A stretch of DNA of 32,050 nucleotides from an uncultured Paenochrobactrum sp. (GTDB lineage Bacteria > Pseudomonadota > Alphaproteobacteria > Rhizobiales > Rhizobiaceae). Shown piece by piece: positions 1 to 8,883 of the stretch. The notes under the pieces were generated by a model that was not told the origin of the DNA, did not search any database, and saw only the letters and a list, made by a program, of their open reading frames with translations. The stretch covers positions 1 through 32,050 of the forward strand of contig CANQXU010000006.1 of the NCBI GenBank assembly GCA_947627865.1. Direction: 5' to 3'. A program made the position numbers and the translations under genes. The first letter of the stretch is position 1. Each line of letters opens with the position of its first letter.

Positions 1-11
1 TAATTTAATTT

Positions 12-1283
12 TTATTTATCAAGCCCGTATACACCATGCAGTGTCCGGACTGCCAGTTCGGTATAAGCATTATCAATCAAAATGGAAATCTTAATTTCCG
101 AAGTTGTGATAGCGCGGATATTAATGCCTTTATCAGCAAGAGCACGGAATGCCGTTGCTGCAACACCTGCATGGCTGCGCATGCCAATCCCAATCACAGA
201 AACCTTGGCGAGACCTGATTCTGACTGGATTGTATCAAAACCAATATCATCTTTCGCCAGATCCAACGCCTTAACCGCTTTTTCAAGATCGGCTGAAGGT
301 ACGGTGAAGGTCATATCTGTTTTTGAACCATCTTCAGAGATGTTCTGCACAATCATATCAACATTGATACGCTCCTCAGCCAATGGGCCGAAAATTGCTG
401 CTGAAACACCCGGACGGTCATTCACACGACGGAGCGAAATCTGAGCTTCATCTTTCGCAAAAGCGATACCAGTCACGACCTGCTGTTCCACGATTTCATC
501 CTCGTCGCAAATAAGAGTTCCCGGTGGATTTATAGGGTCATCCATGCCCGGTGCATTGGGGTCTGTAAAGCTAGAACGGACGAATGTCCGCACTTTATGA
601 ACCATCGCAAGCTCAACCGAACGCACCTGCAATACTTTGGCGCCCAGTGAAGCCATTTCCAGCATTTCTTCAAAAGAAATTTGCGAAAGACGCTTGGCTT
701 TTGGTTCAATACGCGGATCAGTGGTGTAAACACCGTCCACATCAGTATAAATATCGCAGCGATCCGCTTTAACTGCAGCTGCCACCGCAACCGCAGATGT
801 ATCAGAGCCGCCACGGCCTAATGTCGAAATTCTATGATCCGGTCCAATCCCTTGGAAACCCGCGACAACAGCAACCTGCCCCATTTCCATTCGGCGGATG
901 ATTTCACTGCCATCAATCTCAACTATGCGGGCCGCACCATGTGAGTTATCGGTTTTTATTGGAATTTGCCATCCATGCCACGAGCGTGCATCCACGCCAA
1001 TGGATTGCAGAGCAATTGCCAGCAAACCACTGGTTACCTGCTCTCCTGAAGCTAAAATCGCATCATATTCACGTGCGTCATAAATGGATGAAGGTGCGCC
1101 ACAAACTTTTGGCATATTTTGCACCCAGTTAACCAGTTCATTTGTCTTACCTGCCATGGCAGAAACGACAATAGCGACCTGATTACCAGAATCCACTTCA
1201 CGTTTCACATGCTGCGCCACATTATAGATGCGGTCCAGATCGGCTACCGATGAGCCGCCGAATTTCATCACGATGCGCGCCAT
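12..1283 (-). CDS. lysC: Aspartate kinase, monofunctional, two ACT domains
   Basis: Phosphorylates L-aspartate to aspartyl-4-phosphate, the first step towards lysine, methionine, threonine and diaminopimelate, in the cytoplasm. The protein is 423 residues, full length for the family. It begins with the ATP-site signature KFGGSSV at residues 7-13. A GRGGSDT stretch lies in the kinase core, followed by two regulatory ACT repeats over roughly the last 160 residues, including SEDGSKTDMTF and ITTSEIKISILID. The ATG at 1281-1283 puts KFGG at the usual distance from the N-terminus. The gene is divergent from ubiG across about 180 bases. The two ACT repeats imply end-product feedback by lysine and/or threonine, but the effector cannot be read from the sequence. 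Confidence 0.96.
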   Translation of the reverse strand: MARIVMKFGGSSVADLDRIYNVAQHVKREVDSGNQVAIVVSAMAGKTNELVNWVQNMPKVCGAPSSIYDAREYDAILASGEQVTSGLLAIALQSIGVDARSWHGWQIPIKTDNSHGAARIVEIDGSEIIRRMEMGQVAVVAGFQGIGPDHRISTLGRGGSDTSAVAVAAAVKADRCDIYTDVDGVYTTDPRIEPKAKRLSQISFEEMLEMASLGAKVLQVRSVELAMVHKVRTFVRSSFTDPNAPGMDDPINPPGTLICDEDEIVEQQVVTGIAFAKDEAQISLRRVNDRPGVSAAIFGPLAEERINVDMIVQNISEDGSKTDMTFTVPSADLEKAVKALDLAKDDIGFDTIQSESGLAKVSVIGIGMRSHAGVAATAFRALADKGINIRAITTSEIKISILIDNAYTELAVRTLHGVYGLDK

Positions 1284-1466
1284 TTATGGTTACGTCCCGA
1301 AGTCTGAAATTTCAATTGAGCCAGCGACAATTGTATAAACGGCTGCCAACTGACCAGTCGGAAGGTCACATACCCAAAATGATCGAACTCTGCAAGTAAA
1401 TGACGTTTTTAACTTGACTTTATTTTTGCGGCAGACAAGTCCATGATAGTTGATATGGAGATTGAA

Positions 1467-2210
1467 ATGAGCCAGATGACCCGCAGTACCATTGATAAAG
1501 CTGAAATAGAACATTTCTCGCGCATTGCTGCTGAATGGTGGAACCCACAAGGCAAATTCAGGCCGCTTCATAAGTTCAATCCGACCAGACTGGCTTATTT
1601 GAAAGAAAAGATCTGCCAGCATTTTGGTCGCGATCCGCTCAGCCAGCGCCCGCTTGAAGGCCTGCGCATTCTCGATATAGGCTGCGGTGGCGGTTTATTA
1701 TGCGAGCCAATGGCCAATATGGGTGCCATTGTCATTGGCGCCGATGCCTCTGAAACCAATATTGAGGTAGCAAAAATACACGCAGAACAAAGTGGTGCTG
1801 TTGTTGACTATCGGGCGACAACAGCAGAAGCACTTGCGGAAGCGGGTGAGCAATTCGACATAGTCCTGAATATGGAAGTGGTGGAGCATGTTGCTGATGT
1901 TGATTTATTCATGTCGGCCACCGCACAAATGGTAAAATCAGGCGGCCTTATCTTTGTCGCCACAATCAACCGCACTCTGAAAGCCTATGGTCTTGCCATT
2001 ATTGGAGCGGAATATGTCTTGCGCTGGCTGCCGCGCGGCACGCACCAATATGACAAGCTTGTCAGGCCAGAAGAGCTCGAATCAGCACTAAGCCAAGCAG
2101 GCCTGAAAATATCCGACAAAATTGGCGTTACATATAATCCACTTGCAGATAGCTGGAGCCGCTCTTCCGATTTGTCGGTGAATTACATGATCATGGCCGA
2201 GCGCCCTTAG
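1467..2210 (+). CDS. ubiG: Ubiquinone biosynthesis O-methyltransferase UbiG
   Basis: SAM-dependent methyltransferase that carries out both O-methylations of the ubiquinone ring. The protein is 247 residues. It opens with the UbiG-specific stretch [19 protein letters not shown], then the SAM-binding motif [13 protein letters not shown] (about residues 69-81), NMEVVEHV, and the C-terminal TYNPLADSW seen in the family. I chose the ATG at 1467 because GGAG at 1457-1460 stands 6 bases upstream. An in-frame ATG at 1443 would add eight residues and has no comparable ribosome binding site. The gene is divergent from lysC and convergent with the downstream permease gene. Confidence 0.95.
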   Translation: MSQMTRSTIDKAEIEHFSRIAAEWWNPQGKFRPLHKFNPTRLAYLKEKICQHFGRDPLSQRPLEGLRILDIGCGGGLLCEPMANMGAIVIGADASETNIEVAKIHAEQSGAVVDYRATTAEALAEAGEQFDIVLNMEVVEHVADVDLFMSATAQMVKSGGLIFVATINRTLKAYGLAIIGAEYVLRWLPRGTHQYDKLVRPEELESALSQAGLKISDKIGVTYNPLADSWSRSSDLSVNYMIMAERP

Positions 2211-2233
2211 ACACGAAACAAGCCATATTATAA

Positions 2234-3121
2234 TCAAGAGCGCATTTGCGCTCTTGTCGTCATGCTGACACCGATTGAGATGATAACAGCCCCCATCCAT
2301 GTCAGGAGCTGGTAATGCTCGTCAAATAAGAATGCTCCTGAAACCAACCCCATAGCAGCCGCAACATAGCCGATCTGGCTGAGATATACGGGCCCGCCAA
2401 CCTCCTGCAAGCGGAAAAAAAGAGCAAACATCGCAGCAGCAGCACAAGCCTGCATCACACTGGCAACAGGAATTTCGCCATAGAGCGACAATGGCAGGCT
2501 GCCTTCACTTAACAGAACAAACACTGTCAATAAAAGAACCGACGCAAGATGGCTCCCGCAGGCAAGCTCCACCGGATGCGCACCCTTTGGCCAGTCAATA
2601 GAACGGTAAATATTACCCATAGCCAATGCGACTGGAATCAACAATGCCAGCAACACCCATAACCAATCAACCGAGCTACTGACACCACTGCGCGATAAAG
2701 CGACCAGAAGTGCCCCTAAACACCCAACGACAATCCCGCCAACCGCAAGCATGTCAGGACGGCGTAGCTTTAGTCCAATTGAAAATAGCAGCGTTATGAC
2801 AGGTGATATTGTATACATAATACCGGTGAAACCAGTGCCAAGTTTTGGGATAACTGACAGAATCAAAACATTGGGAACTGCATAGGAAATCAACGCTGTT
2901 AAAAAATAGTAACGTAAACGTGTTCCGCCAAGCCCAAGCATTCTGCCCTGCAAGATCAGCCAGAAAAGCAGGATGAAACCAGCGCCTGCAGAGATGAGCA
3001 ACGCCCACATAGAGGCAGGGATCAGCGCCGCTGACGCGATTTTTCCTAATGGCAGTGTCAGGCCTAAAAATGCACCGGTAGCCAGCAAAAGCAGGATCGG
3101 CGAGCCGAGAAAAACTTGCAT
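2234..3121 (-). CDS. DMT-superfamily (EamA-type) permease
   Basis: Predicted inner-membrane transporter of the drug/metabolite family. From the ATG at 3119-3121 it is 295 residues, almost entirely hydrophobic, with about ten membrane segments arranged as two EamA-like repeats. Family-like stretches are GAFLGLTLPLGK in the first helix, SPVITLLFS, and near the end YVAAAMGLVSGAFLFDEH followed by a last helix. A TTG at 3181 could extend the N-terminus by 20 polar residues, but neither start has a strong ribosome binding site and the ATG places the first helix at the terminus. Substrate unknown (amino acids, nucleosides and drugs are all known for the family). It is divergent from the GntR-led cluster, so it could share that control region. 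Confidence 0.85.
   Translation of the reverse strand: MQVFLGSPILLLLATGAFLGLTLPLGKIASAALIPASMWALLISAGAGFILLFWLILQGRMLGLGGTRLRYYFLTALISYAVPNVLILSVIPKLGTGFTGIMYTISPVITLLFSIGLKLRRPDMLAVGGIVVGCLGALLVALSRSGVSSSVDWLWVLLALLIPVALAMGNIYRSIDWPKGAHPVELACGSHLASVLLLTVFVLLSEGSLPLSLYGEIPVASVMQACAAAAMFALFFRLQEVGGPVYLSQIGYVAAAMGLVSGAFLFDEHYQLLTWMGAVIISIGVSMTTRAQMRS
2235..2256. terminator. Hairpin between convergent ubiG and permease genes
   Basis: Perfect 9-bp stem CAAGAGCGC / GCGCTCTTG with a 4-base ATTT loop. It overlaps the stop codon of the minus-strand permease gene and lies 25 bases after the ubiG stop. No clear T run follows on either strand, so termination in both directions is inferred from the stem and the convergent layout. 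Confidence 0.5.
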
Positions 3122-3271
3122 AATCACTTTCAAAACAACCAGCGGGCTGTGTTTCTGCCCCCTGAATGAATAAAATAGCAAATCATCCGATTGGTTATTT
3201 TATGTCTTTAAATACATCTCAATCATAACAGATATTCAGTGGTCAACCATAAAATTACCAAAAATTACGCA

Positions 3272-3299
3272 TTGACCGTTATTGTATCCAGGATATAGT
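3272..3299 (+). promoter_or_regulatory. Promoter of the GntR-led catabolic cluster
   Basis: A -35 box TTGACC (3272-3277) and a -10 box TATAGT (3294-3299) are separated by 16 bases. Transcription would start near 3306 and give a leader of about 38 bases before the TTG start of the regulator gene. Both boxes are close to the sigma-70-type consensus. Start site and activity are inferred. Confidence 0.6.
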
Positions 3300-3313
3300 A
3301 TCCAAATATAGGA
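3284..3313. promoter_or_regulatory. Candidate GntR operator overlapping the -10 box
   Basis: The perfect inverted repeat TATCC-A-GGATA lies at 3285-3295, inside the promoter spacer and touching the -10 box. GTATCC recurs at 3298-3303, 14 bases after the first copy, and is followed by a distal GGA at 3311-3313. FadR/FCD-type GntR proteins bind short palindromes of this size, and placement between -35 and -10 fits autorepression. That the adjacent regulator binds it is inference. Confidence 0.5.
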
Positions 3314-3343
3314 CCCGTATGGAGAGCGGGAGGAGAGATTTTA

Positions 3344-4018
3344 TTGTCGGCCTTTGAATGGCGCAGCCAGACCCGTCTGTTGGACGAGGTTGCGGATGCA
3401 TTGCGCGAACGTATTTATTCCGGCATCTATGCACCAGGTGCTATTTTGCGGCAGGAACAGATCGCAACAGAGTTCGGCATCAGTCGCACTCCGTTGCGCG
3501 AAGCATTTCGTGTGCTTGAGCGTGATGGGCTAGTTGTCCATCAGGCAGGCAGAAGTGTTCGTGTTGCCAGCGCTGATTTGAACCATCTCGTTGATGCTTA
3601 TGCTTTACGTGAAGTGGTTGATGGTGTTGCTGCACGCTTTGCAGCTGAAAGATCGACACCGGAAGATATTGCGCTTTTCCGCTCAATGATCAAACAACAG
3701 CCATCATCTGTATCACCATGGAATCCCAAATCCTATACGCAGCTGAATGTTGACTTCCATATGGCAATTATGAATGCAGCCAGAAATCCAACTCTGCTCG
3801 CATTCATCCCTTTGCTCCGTATGACATCCCAAGTTTTTGCACCCGCCTTTTCGCTTTCGGTAGAGCGTGCGCGGGAAGCACTGATTGAACATGAGCAAAT
3901 CGTTGATGCGATTGCCAATCGCGAAGGCGACAAGGCAGAGATCCTAGCCCGCGCCCATATCCGCTCCACGACAGCAAGACTTCAGGCACAAAAGCCTGAA
4001 CCGGAGACTGCAAAATGA
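3344..4018 (+). CDS. GntR-family (FCD/FadR-type) transcriptional regulator
   Basis: Likely ligand-responsive repressor of the catabolic cluster that follows. The protein is 224 residues. An N-terminal winged helix-turn-helix (residues about 10-75) contains QIATEFGISRTPLREAFRVL, the hallmark GntR recognition helix. It is followed by an all-helical FCD ligand domain with VDAYALREVVDG and LNVDFHMAIMNAARN, the latter carrying Asp/His positions typical of a metal or carboxylate ligand pocket. The start is TTG at 3344: AGGAGA at 3331-3336 is correctly spaced and no usable ATG lies nearby. Its end overlaps the aldehyde dehydrogenase start by 4 bases. FCD regulators often sense an organic-acid or sugar-acid intermediate of the pathway they control. 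Confidence 0.92.
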   Translation: MSAFEWRSQTRLLDEVADALRERIYSGIYAPGAILRQEQIATEFGISRTPLREAFRVLERDGLVVHQAGRSVRVASADLNHLVDAYALREVVDGVAARFAAERSTPEDIALFRSMIKQQPSSVSPWNPKSYTQLNVDFHMAIMNAARNPTLLAFIPLLRMTSQVFAPAFSLSVERAREALIEHEQIVDAIANREGDKAEILARAHIRSTTARLQAQKPEPETAK

Positions 4019-5478
4019 CAATAACAACCCAAGACGATCTTCCTTTGTATGGGAACTTCATTGACAAAAAATGGCAGCCAGCCCTTTCAGGTCAAACGAT
4101 CACACTAAAAAATCCATCTGACGGCAGTGATCTGGCATTGATTGCGCGCGGTTCAGCCGAGGATATTGATCTTGCTGTTAAGGCTGCGCGCAAAGCGCTT
4201 TCCGGCCCTTGGGGTAAGATGTCGGCTACAGAGCGTGGCCGCATCATGCAAAATATCGGCCAGGCTGTTTTAAAAGAAATTGATCTGCTGACTGAACTTG
4301 AAGCGAAGGATGTTGGCAAGCCGCTCACACAAGCGCGTGCGGATGTGATAGCGCTCGCCCGTTATCTAGAATTTTATGGTGCTGCCGCTGATAAAGTACA
4401 TGGTGAAACATTACCCTACCAAGACGGCTTCACGGTAATGACGATTTATGAGCCACAAGGTGTGACTGGTCACATCATTCCGTGGAATTATCCGATGCAA
4501 ATCCTTGGCCGCAGCCTTGGTGCCTCTCTGGCCATGGGCAATGCCACTGTGGTCAAACCCGCAGAAGAAGCTTGCCTTACTATCCTCAACTTTGCGCGCA
4601 TTGCCGATGAAGCAGGATTGCCTGCTGGTGTGCTCAATGTTGTAACCGGTTTGGGGCTAGAAGCAGGAGCCGCACTTTCAGCCCACCCTGACATCAACCA
4701 TGTTTCTTTCACCGGATCATTACGCACTGGTGAAGCGGTGCAAACTGCTGCAGCCAAACATGCCGTTCCGGTAACATTGGAACTGGGTGGAAAGTCACCA
4801 CAAATTGTCTTTGCTGATGCCGATATTGATGCTGCCCTTCCCTATCTTGTCAATGCCGGCATTCAAAACGCCGGACAAACATGCTCGGCATCCTCACGCA
4901 TTCTCGTACAGCGAGATATATATGAAGACGTCGTTGCACGGATGAGTGAGCGTTATAAAGCACTCATCGTTGGTTCCGCATTGACCGATCCATCTGTGGG
5001 CCCTGTTGTTTCACAGCGCCAAAAAGCGATTATCGACAGCTATATCGAGCTTGCCAAACAAGATGGTTTGACGATTGCCGCACAAGGCACCCTTAGTTCA
5101 GATGCACCAAAGGACGGTGCCTATGTTCTGCCAACATTAATTCGGGATGTGCCTGCCGATCATCGCTTGGCACAAGAAGAAATCTTTGGGCCCGTTCAGG
5201 TCATCATGCCTTTTGATACTGAAGAAGAAGCAATCGCCTTAGCAAATGGCACTGATTATGGTCTGGTTTGTGGCGTATGGACGCGTGATGGTGCCCGTCA
5301 GATGCGGATGGCCCGTTCGGTTCAAGCGGGGCAGGTTTTCGTCAATAATTATGGTGCTGCCGGTGGTGTAGAGCTACCTTTTGGAGGCGTTAAACGTTCC
5401 GGCCATGGACGCGAAAAAGGGTTTGAGGCGCTGTACAGTTTTGCAACCTTAAAAACCATCGCTGTCTGGCACGGATAA
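4015..5478 (+). CDS. NAD(P)-dependent aldehyde dehydrogenase
   Basis: Oxidises an aldehyde to the carboxylate with NAD(P)+. The protein is 487 residues, normal for the superfamily. Visible motifs are IIPWNYP near the cofactor site, FTGS of the Rossmann fold, general base Glu256 in LELGGKSPQ, nucleophile Cys290 in NAGQTCSASSR, EEIFGPVQ, and the C-terminal PFGGVKRSGHGREKG. The overall pattern resembles betaine-aldehyde, aminobutyraldehyde and other amino- or hydroxy-aldehyde dehydrogenases, but the substrate is not fixed by sequence. It starts inside the stop of the regulator gene (ATGA overlap), so the two are translationally linked. In this cluster it probably catalyses the last oxidation after the short-chain dehydrogenase. 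Confidence 0.93.
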   Translation: MTITTQDDLPLYGNFIDKKWQPALSGQTITLKNPSDGSDLALIARGSAEDIDLAVKAARKALSGPWGKMSATERGRIMQNIGQAVLKEIDLLTELEAKDVGKPLTQARADVIALARYLEFYGAAADKVHGETLPYQDGFTVMTIYEPQGVTGHIIPWNYPMQILGRSLGASLAMGNATVVKPAEEACLTILNFARIADEAGLPAGVLNVVTGLGLEAGAALSAHPDINHVSFTGSLRTGEAVQTAAAKHAVPVTLELGGKSPQIVFADADIDAALPYLVNAGIQNAGQTCSASSRILVQRDIYEDVVARMSERYKALIVGSALTDPSVGPVVSQRQKAIIDSYIELAKQDGLTIAAQGTLSSDAPKDGAYVLPTLIRDVPADHRLAQEEIFGPVQVIMPFDTEEEAIALANGTDYGLVCGVWTRDGARQMRMARSVQAGQVFVNNYGAAGGVELPFGGVKRSGHGREKGFEALYSFATLKTIAVWHG

Positions 5479-5507
5479 AATTATATATATTCAAGGGAGA
5501 ATATGCA

Positions 5508-6254
5508 GTGTCACTTAAAGGAAAAACTGCTTTCATTACAGGTGCAGGCTCAGGCTTTGGTGAGGGAATGGCCAAACGTTTCGCGGCAGATGGCGCCTAT
5601 GTTGCGGTTGTCGACCGTGACAAAGCTGGCGCAGATCGTGTTGCTGCCGAAATTGGTGCCAATGCTTTTGCAATTGCTGCGGATGTTTCATCAGAAGAGG
5701 ATATTCAGCAAGCGATTATTGCCACAATCGAAAAGTTTGGCGATCTTGATATCTTGATCAACAATGCAGGCATTGGCCACAAGCCGCAACCAGCGGAAAA
5801 TGTAGAGCCTGATGAATTTGACCGTATTGTTGGTGTCAATATTCGTGGTATTTATTTGGCGACCCGCGCTATTATTCCGCATTTTAAGAAAAAAGGCGAA
5901 GGCATCATTTTGAATATCGCCTCGACCGGCGCTGCCCGACCACGTCCAAACCTTGCATGGTACAATGCAACGAAGGGCTGGGTTGTTTCTGCAACCAAAG
6001 CACTGGCCATTGAGTTGGCTCCATCCAATATTCGTGTTAATGCGCTCAATCCGGTGGCTGGTGAAACACCATTGCTGACCACCTTCATGGGCGAAGACAC
6101 TGAAGAAATCCGTAAGAAATTCCGCGATTCCATTCCTCTTGGCCGCTTGCTTAAGCCACAGGATCTGGCAGAAGCGGCAGCGTTTCTCTGCTCGTCTCAT
6201 GCAAGTATGATTACAGGCGTTGCATTGGATGTTGACGGTGGTCGCTCAATCTGA
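5508..6254 (+). CDS. Short-chain dehydrogenase/reductase
   Basis: Classical SDR, 248 residues, NAD(P)-dependent alcohol/carbonyl oxidoreductase. It has cofactor motif TGAGSGFG at residues 11-18, NNAG in the fourth strand, and the catalytic set Ser139, Tyr152 and Lys156 (YNATK). An Asp after the second strand (VVDRD) suggests NAD(H) preference. The start is GTG at 5508, with AGGGAGA at 5494-5500; an ATG at 5503 is in another frame. It sits 29 bases after the aldehyde dehydrogenase gene. Working together the two could take an alcohol to an acid. The true substrate is unknown. Confidence 0.92.
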   Translation: MSLKGKTAFITGAGSGFGEGMAKRFAADGAYVAVVDRDKAGADRVAAEIGANAFAIAADVSSEEDIQQAIIATIEKFGDLDILINNAGIGHKPQPAENVEPDEFDRIVGVNIRGIYLATRAIIPHFKKKGEGIILNIASTGAARPRPNLAWYNATKGWVVSATKALAIELAPSNIRVNALNPVAGETPLLTTFMGEDTEEIRKKFRDSIPLGRLLKPQDLAEAAAFLCSSHASMITGVALDVDGGRSI

Positions 6255-6308
6255 CTTCATTCAGCCGAGTTAAAGAAGACCGGATATTCTCACGAGGGGA
6301 GGAAATAA

Positions 6309-7787
6309 ATGAATAAAAAACTCATTACTGGTCTGGTTACAGCGGCGATGCTGGCATCCGTAAACGGTGCTTTTGCCAACCAGACATTGATCGTCGGTGA
6401 AGTATTGGAACCGCCAGGACTTGATCCGACCGTCAATGCAGCATCGGCAATTCGCCGCGTGACATATGCCAATCTTTTTGAAGGCTTGGTACGCATCGCT
6501 GAAGATGGTTCCATCCAGCCGGCACTGGCAGAGAGCTGGGACATCTCCGATGACCAGCTCACCTATAGTTTCAAACTGCGTGAAGGCGTTAAGTTTCACG
6601 ACGGAGAGCCGTTCAACTGTTCCGTTGTAAAGTTTTCCTATGAACGCGCTGTCGCCCCCGATTCGACCAATGCCCAAAAAGGTCTTTTCGAGCCGATTGA
6701 AAAAACTGAATGCACAGATGACAACACAGCCGTTGTGACATTGAAGCGTCCATCCTCAACCTTCCTTTTTGGAATGGGCTGGGGTGATGCGGTTATGGTT
6801 TCACCAACATCAGCGGAAAACAATAAAACCAATCCTATTGGAACCGGACCATTCAAATTCAAAAGATGGGTGCAAGGTGATCGTGTCGAGTTTGAACGCA
6901 ACCCCGACTATTGGGGAACGCCTGCCAAACTTGAAAATGTAACTTTCGTTTTCATCAGTGACCCGTCCGCTGCGGCTGCAGCAATCATGGCCGGTGATGT
7001 GGACGTATTTGCAGAATTTCAAGCGCCTGAACTACTCAATCGCTTTAAAAGTGATGAGAATTTGCAAGTGGAAGTTGGCACCACAGCCGGCAAAGTGATC
7101 ATGTCGCTTAACAACGCCCGCGCGCCCTTCGACAATCAAAAGTTCCGTCAGGCTTTAGCGCATGCTATCGACCGCACAGCATTCATTGATGCTGTATCAT
7201 CCGGTTATGGTGATCCGATTGGCTCACATTATACACCTGTTGATCAGGGCTATATCGACCTGAATGACGTCTATCCTTATGATCCTGAGAAAGCTAAGCA
7301 GCTGCTTGAAGAAGCAGGAATTGCACAAGGCACCTCCTTTACGATCACCCTGCCTCCGCCAGCCTATTCCCGCCGTGGTGGTGAAATCATATCAGCAATG
7401 TTGGCTGATGTTGGTTTGCAGGCCAATCTCGTGCCAATCGAATTTGCCCAGTGGCTCGATCAGGTCTTCAAGCGTGGTGATTATGATGCGACCATTATTG
7501 GTCACACCGAAGCCCGTGACCTCGATATTTATGCCCGTGACCAGTATTATTTCAATTATAACAGCCCTGAATATAAGGCGCTTTATAAAGAATATACTGA
7601 AACGACCGATGAAGCGAAACAGCTGGAACTTTTAGGCCAATTGCAGCGCAAGCTAGCAGAGGATGAGCCAAATATCTTCCTCTACGCCTTACCTAAAATT
7701 GGTGTCTGGAACAAAAATGTGAAAGGTCTGTGGAAGAACCTGCCGCTTCCGGCAAATGATCTGACACAAGCCTATTGGGAAGAATAA
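6309..7787 (+). CDS. ABC transporter substrate-binding protein, family 5 (peptide/nickel type)
   Basis: Periplasmic binding protein that hands a substrate to the permease/ATPase proteins encoded downstream. The protein is 492 residues with a clean Sec signal peptide (MNKK, hydrophobic core, cleavage near residue 23 after NGAFA). The mature part has the SBP_bac_5 features LDPTVNAASAIRRVTYANLFEGL, LAESW, LREGVKFHDGEPF, NPIGTGPFKF and NPDYWG, and then FRQALAHAIDR. The start is supported by GAGGGGAGG just upstream. Proteins of this family bind di- and oligopeptides, opines, glutathione, nickel and other small solutes, so the name does not establish a peptide substrate. It is followed by a stable hairpin before the permease genes. 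Confidence 0.93.
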   Translation: MNKKLITGLVTAAMLASVNGAFANQTLIVGEVLEPPGLDPTVNAASAIRRVTYANLFEGLVRIAEDGSIQPALAESWDISDDQLTYSFKLREGVKFHDGEPFNCSVVKFSYERAVAPDSTNAQKGLFEPIEKTECTDDNTAVVTLKRPSSTFLFGMGWGDAVMVSPTSAENNKTNPIGTGPFKFKRWVQGDRVEFERNPDYWGTPAKLENVTFVFISDPSAAAAAIMAGDVDVFAEFQAPELLNRFKSDENLQVEVGTTAGKVIMSLNNARAPFDNQKFRQALAHAIDRTAFIDAVSSGYGDPIGSHYTPVDQGYIDLNDVYPYDPEKAKQLLEEAGIAQGTSFTITLPPPAYSRRGGEIISAMLADVGLQANLVPIEFAQWLDQVFKRGDYDATIIGHTEARDLDIYARDQYYFNYNSPEYKALYKEYTETTDEAKQLELLGQLQRKLAEDEPNIFLYALPKIGVWNKNVKGLWKNLPLPANDLTQAYWEE

Positions 7788-7800
7788 ATCCCGACTTGCG

Positions 7801-7834
7801 AAATACTCCCTCCGATAAATTGGAGGGAGTATTT
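7801..7834 (+). terminator. Intercistronic hairpin after the binding-protein gene
   Basis: Perfect 13-bp inverted repeat: arms AAATACTCCCTCC (7801-7813) and GGAGGGAGTATTT (7822-7834) with an 8-base loop. It lies 13 bases after the stop. No long T run follows, so a partial terminator or 3'-end-stabilising stem is more likely than complete termination. Such stems between binding-protein and permease genes commonly keep the binding protein in excess. Confidence 0.65.
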
Positions 7835-7885
7835 AAAAATTTGAATGCAATAAGCAACAACTGCTTATTTAATTAATGACGTGCA

Positions 7886-7910
7886 ACGGATTATATATTT
7901 ATTAATCCGT
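7886..7910 (+). promoter_or_regulatory. Second hairpin just before the permease start
   Basis: Inverted repeat ACGGATTA / TAATCCGT (8 bp, 9-base AT-rich loop), ending 19 bases before the permease ATG. It could be an attenuator, a regulator site or a translation-control stem. Function not determined from sequence. Confidence 0.35.
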
Positions 7911-7929
7911 CTAGACTGGGATACTGGTT

Positions 7930-8883
7930 ATGGTGAGCTATATTTCAGGGCGTCTTGTATCATTGATACTGACCACGCTCGCCGCCTCCATCATCGTTTT
8001 TTTACTCATGCAGGTTCTGCCAGGTGATCCGGCAGCTGTCATGCTAGGCATTAATGCGCAACCGGAGACACTGGCTGCTCTGCAAAAGCAGCTTGGACTA
8101 GATGCGCCACTATGGTCACGCTATCTGACATGGATAAGCGGTTTTGTCGTTGGTGATTTTGGCGTAAGCTATACATATTCTGTTCCAATCAGCGAATTGT
8201 TGGGTCCGCGGATTTTGGTTTCTCTACCGCTCGCAATGCTCGCTATGTTCCTCTCCATCATTGTTGCCATCCCCTTGGGTGTTATTGCTGCGTCTAAACG
8301 CGGCCAGGCAACAGATGTTATTGGTATGGGCGTAGCGCAAATCGGCGTTGCCATCCCGAATTTCTGGTTGGGGCTTTTGCTGATTTTGCTATTCTCGCTT
8401 CAACTTGGCTGGCTTCCCGCTTCCGGTTTTGGCGGTTGGGAACGTGGTCTATGGACTGGTCTGCGCTCGCTTATATTACCTGCAGTCGCGCTCGCATTAC
8501 CGCTTGCCGCCATTCTTGCACGTGTAACACGCTCTGCCGTGATTGAAACATTAAGCGAAGACTTTGTGCGCACTGCACGCGCGAAAGGCCTGAGCAAGAG
8601 TGCTGCATTGTGGAAACATGCCACCCCCAATGCTCTCATTCCGGTCGTAACAATTATCGGCCTCCAGTTTTCATTCCTGCTTGCAGGTACGATCATCATT
8701 GAAAATGTTTTCAATCTGCCAGGTGTCGGACGTTTGATTTTCCAATCCATCGCACAACGCGATCTCATCACAGTACAATCTCTTGTAACCTTATTGGCAG
8801 CCAGCGTTATCGCCGTAAATTTTCTGGTTGATCTTGCTTATGGCTTTCTTGATCCGCGCCTTTCTACAGGAGGCAAAGGATGA
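7930..8883 (+). CDS. ABC transporter permease (DppB/OppB type)
   Basis: Inner-membrane channel subunit of the import system, 317 residues with about six membrane helices. It begins with the DppB-type N-terminal helix and PGDPAAVMLG. The ATPase-contacting EAA loop is visible as TARAKGLSKSAALWKHATPNALIPV. The C-terminal ENVFNLPGVGRLI and FLDPRLS are typical of the first permease of peptide/nickel-type importers. The downstream permease gene begins within its stop codon (ATGA), indicating coupled translation. The substrate follows the binding protein and is unknown. Confidence 0.94.
   Translation: MVSYISGRLVSLILTTLAASIIVFLLMQVLPGDPAAVMLGINAQPETLAALQKQLGLDAPLWSRYLTWISGFVVGDFGVSYTYSVPISELLGPRILVSLPLAMLAMFLSIIVAIPLGVIAASKRGQATDVIGMGVAQIGVAIPNFWLGLLLILLFSLQLGWLPASGFGGWERGLWTGLRSLILPAVALALPLAAILARVTRSAVIETLSEDFVRTARAKGLSKSAALWKHATPNALIPVVTIIGLQFSFLLAGTIIIENVFNLPGVGRLIFQSIAQRDLITVQSLVTLLAASVIAVNFLVDLAYGFLDPRLSTGGKG

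Noticed and set aside
1290-1622. 110-residue minus-strand frame between lysC and ubiG
   Set aside because: Mostly antisense to ubiG, with no family features; the gap is better read as a divergent control region.
5503-5757. 84-residue frame from the ATG at 5503, next to the SDR ribosome binding site
   Set aside because: It is out of frame with the SDR, whose GTG start at 5508 gives the full cofactor motif; the ATG frame has no recognisable domain.
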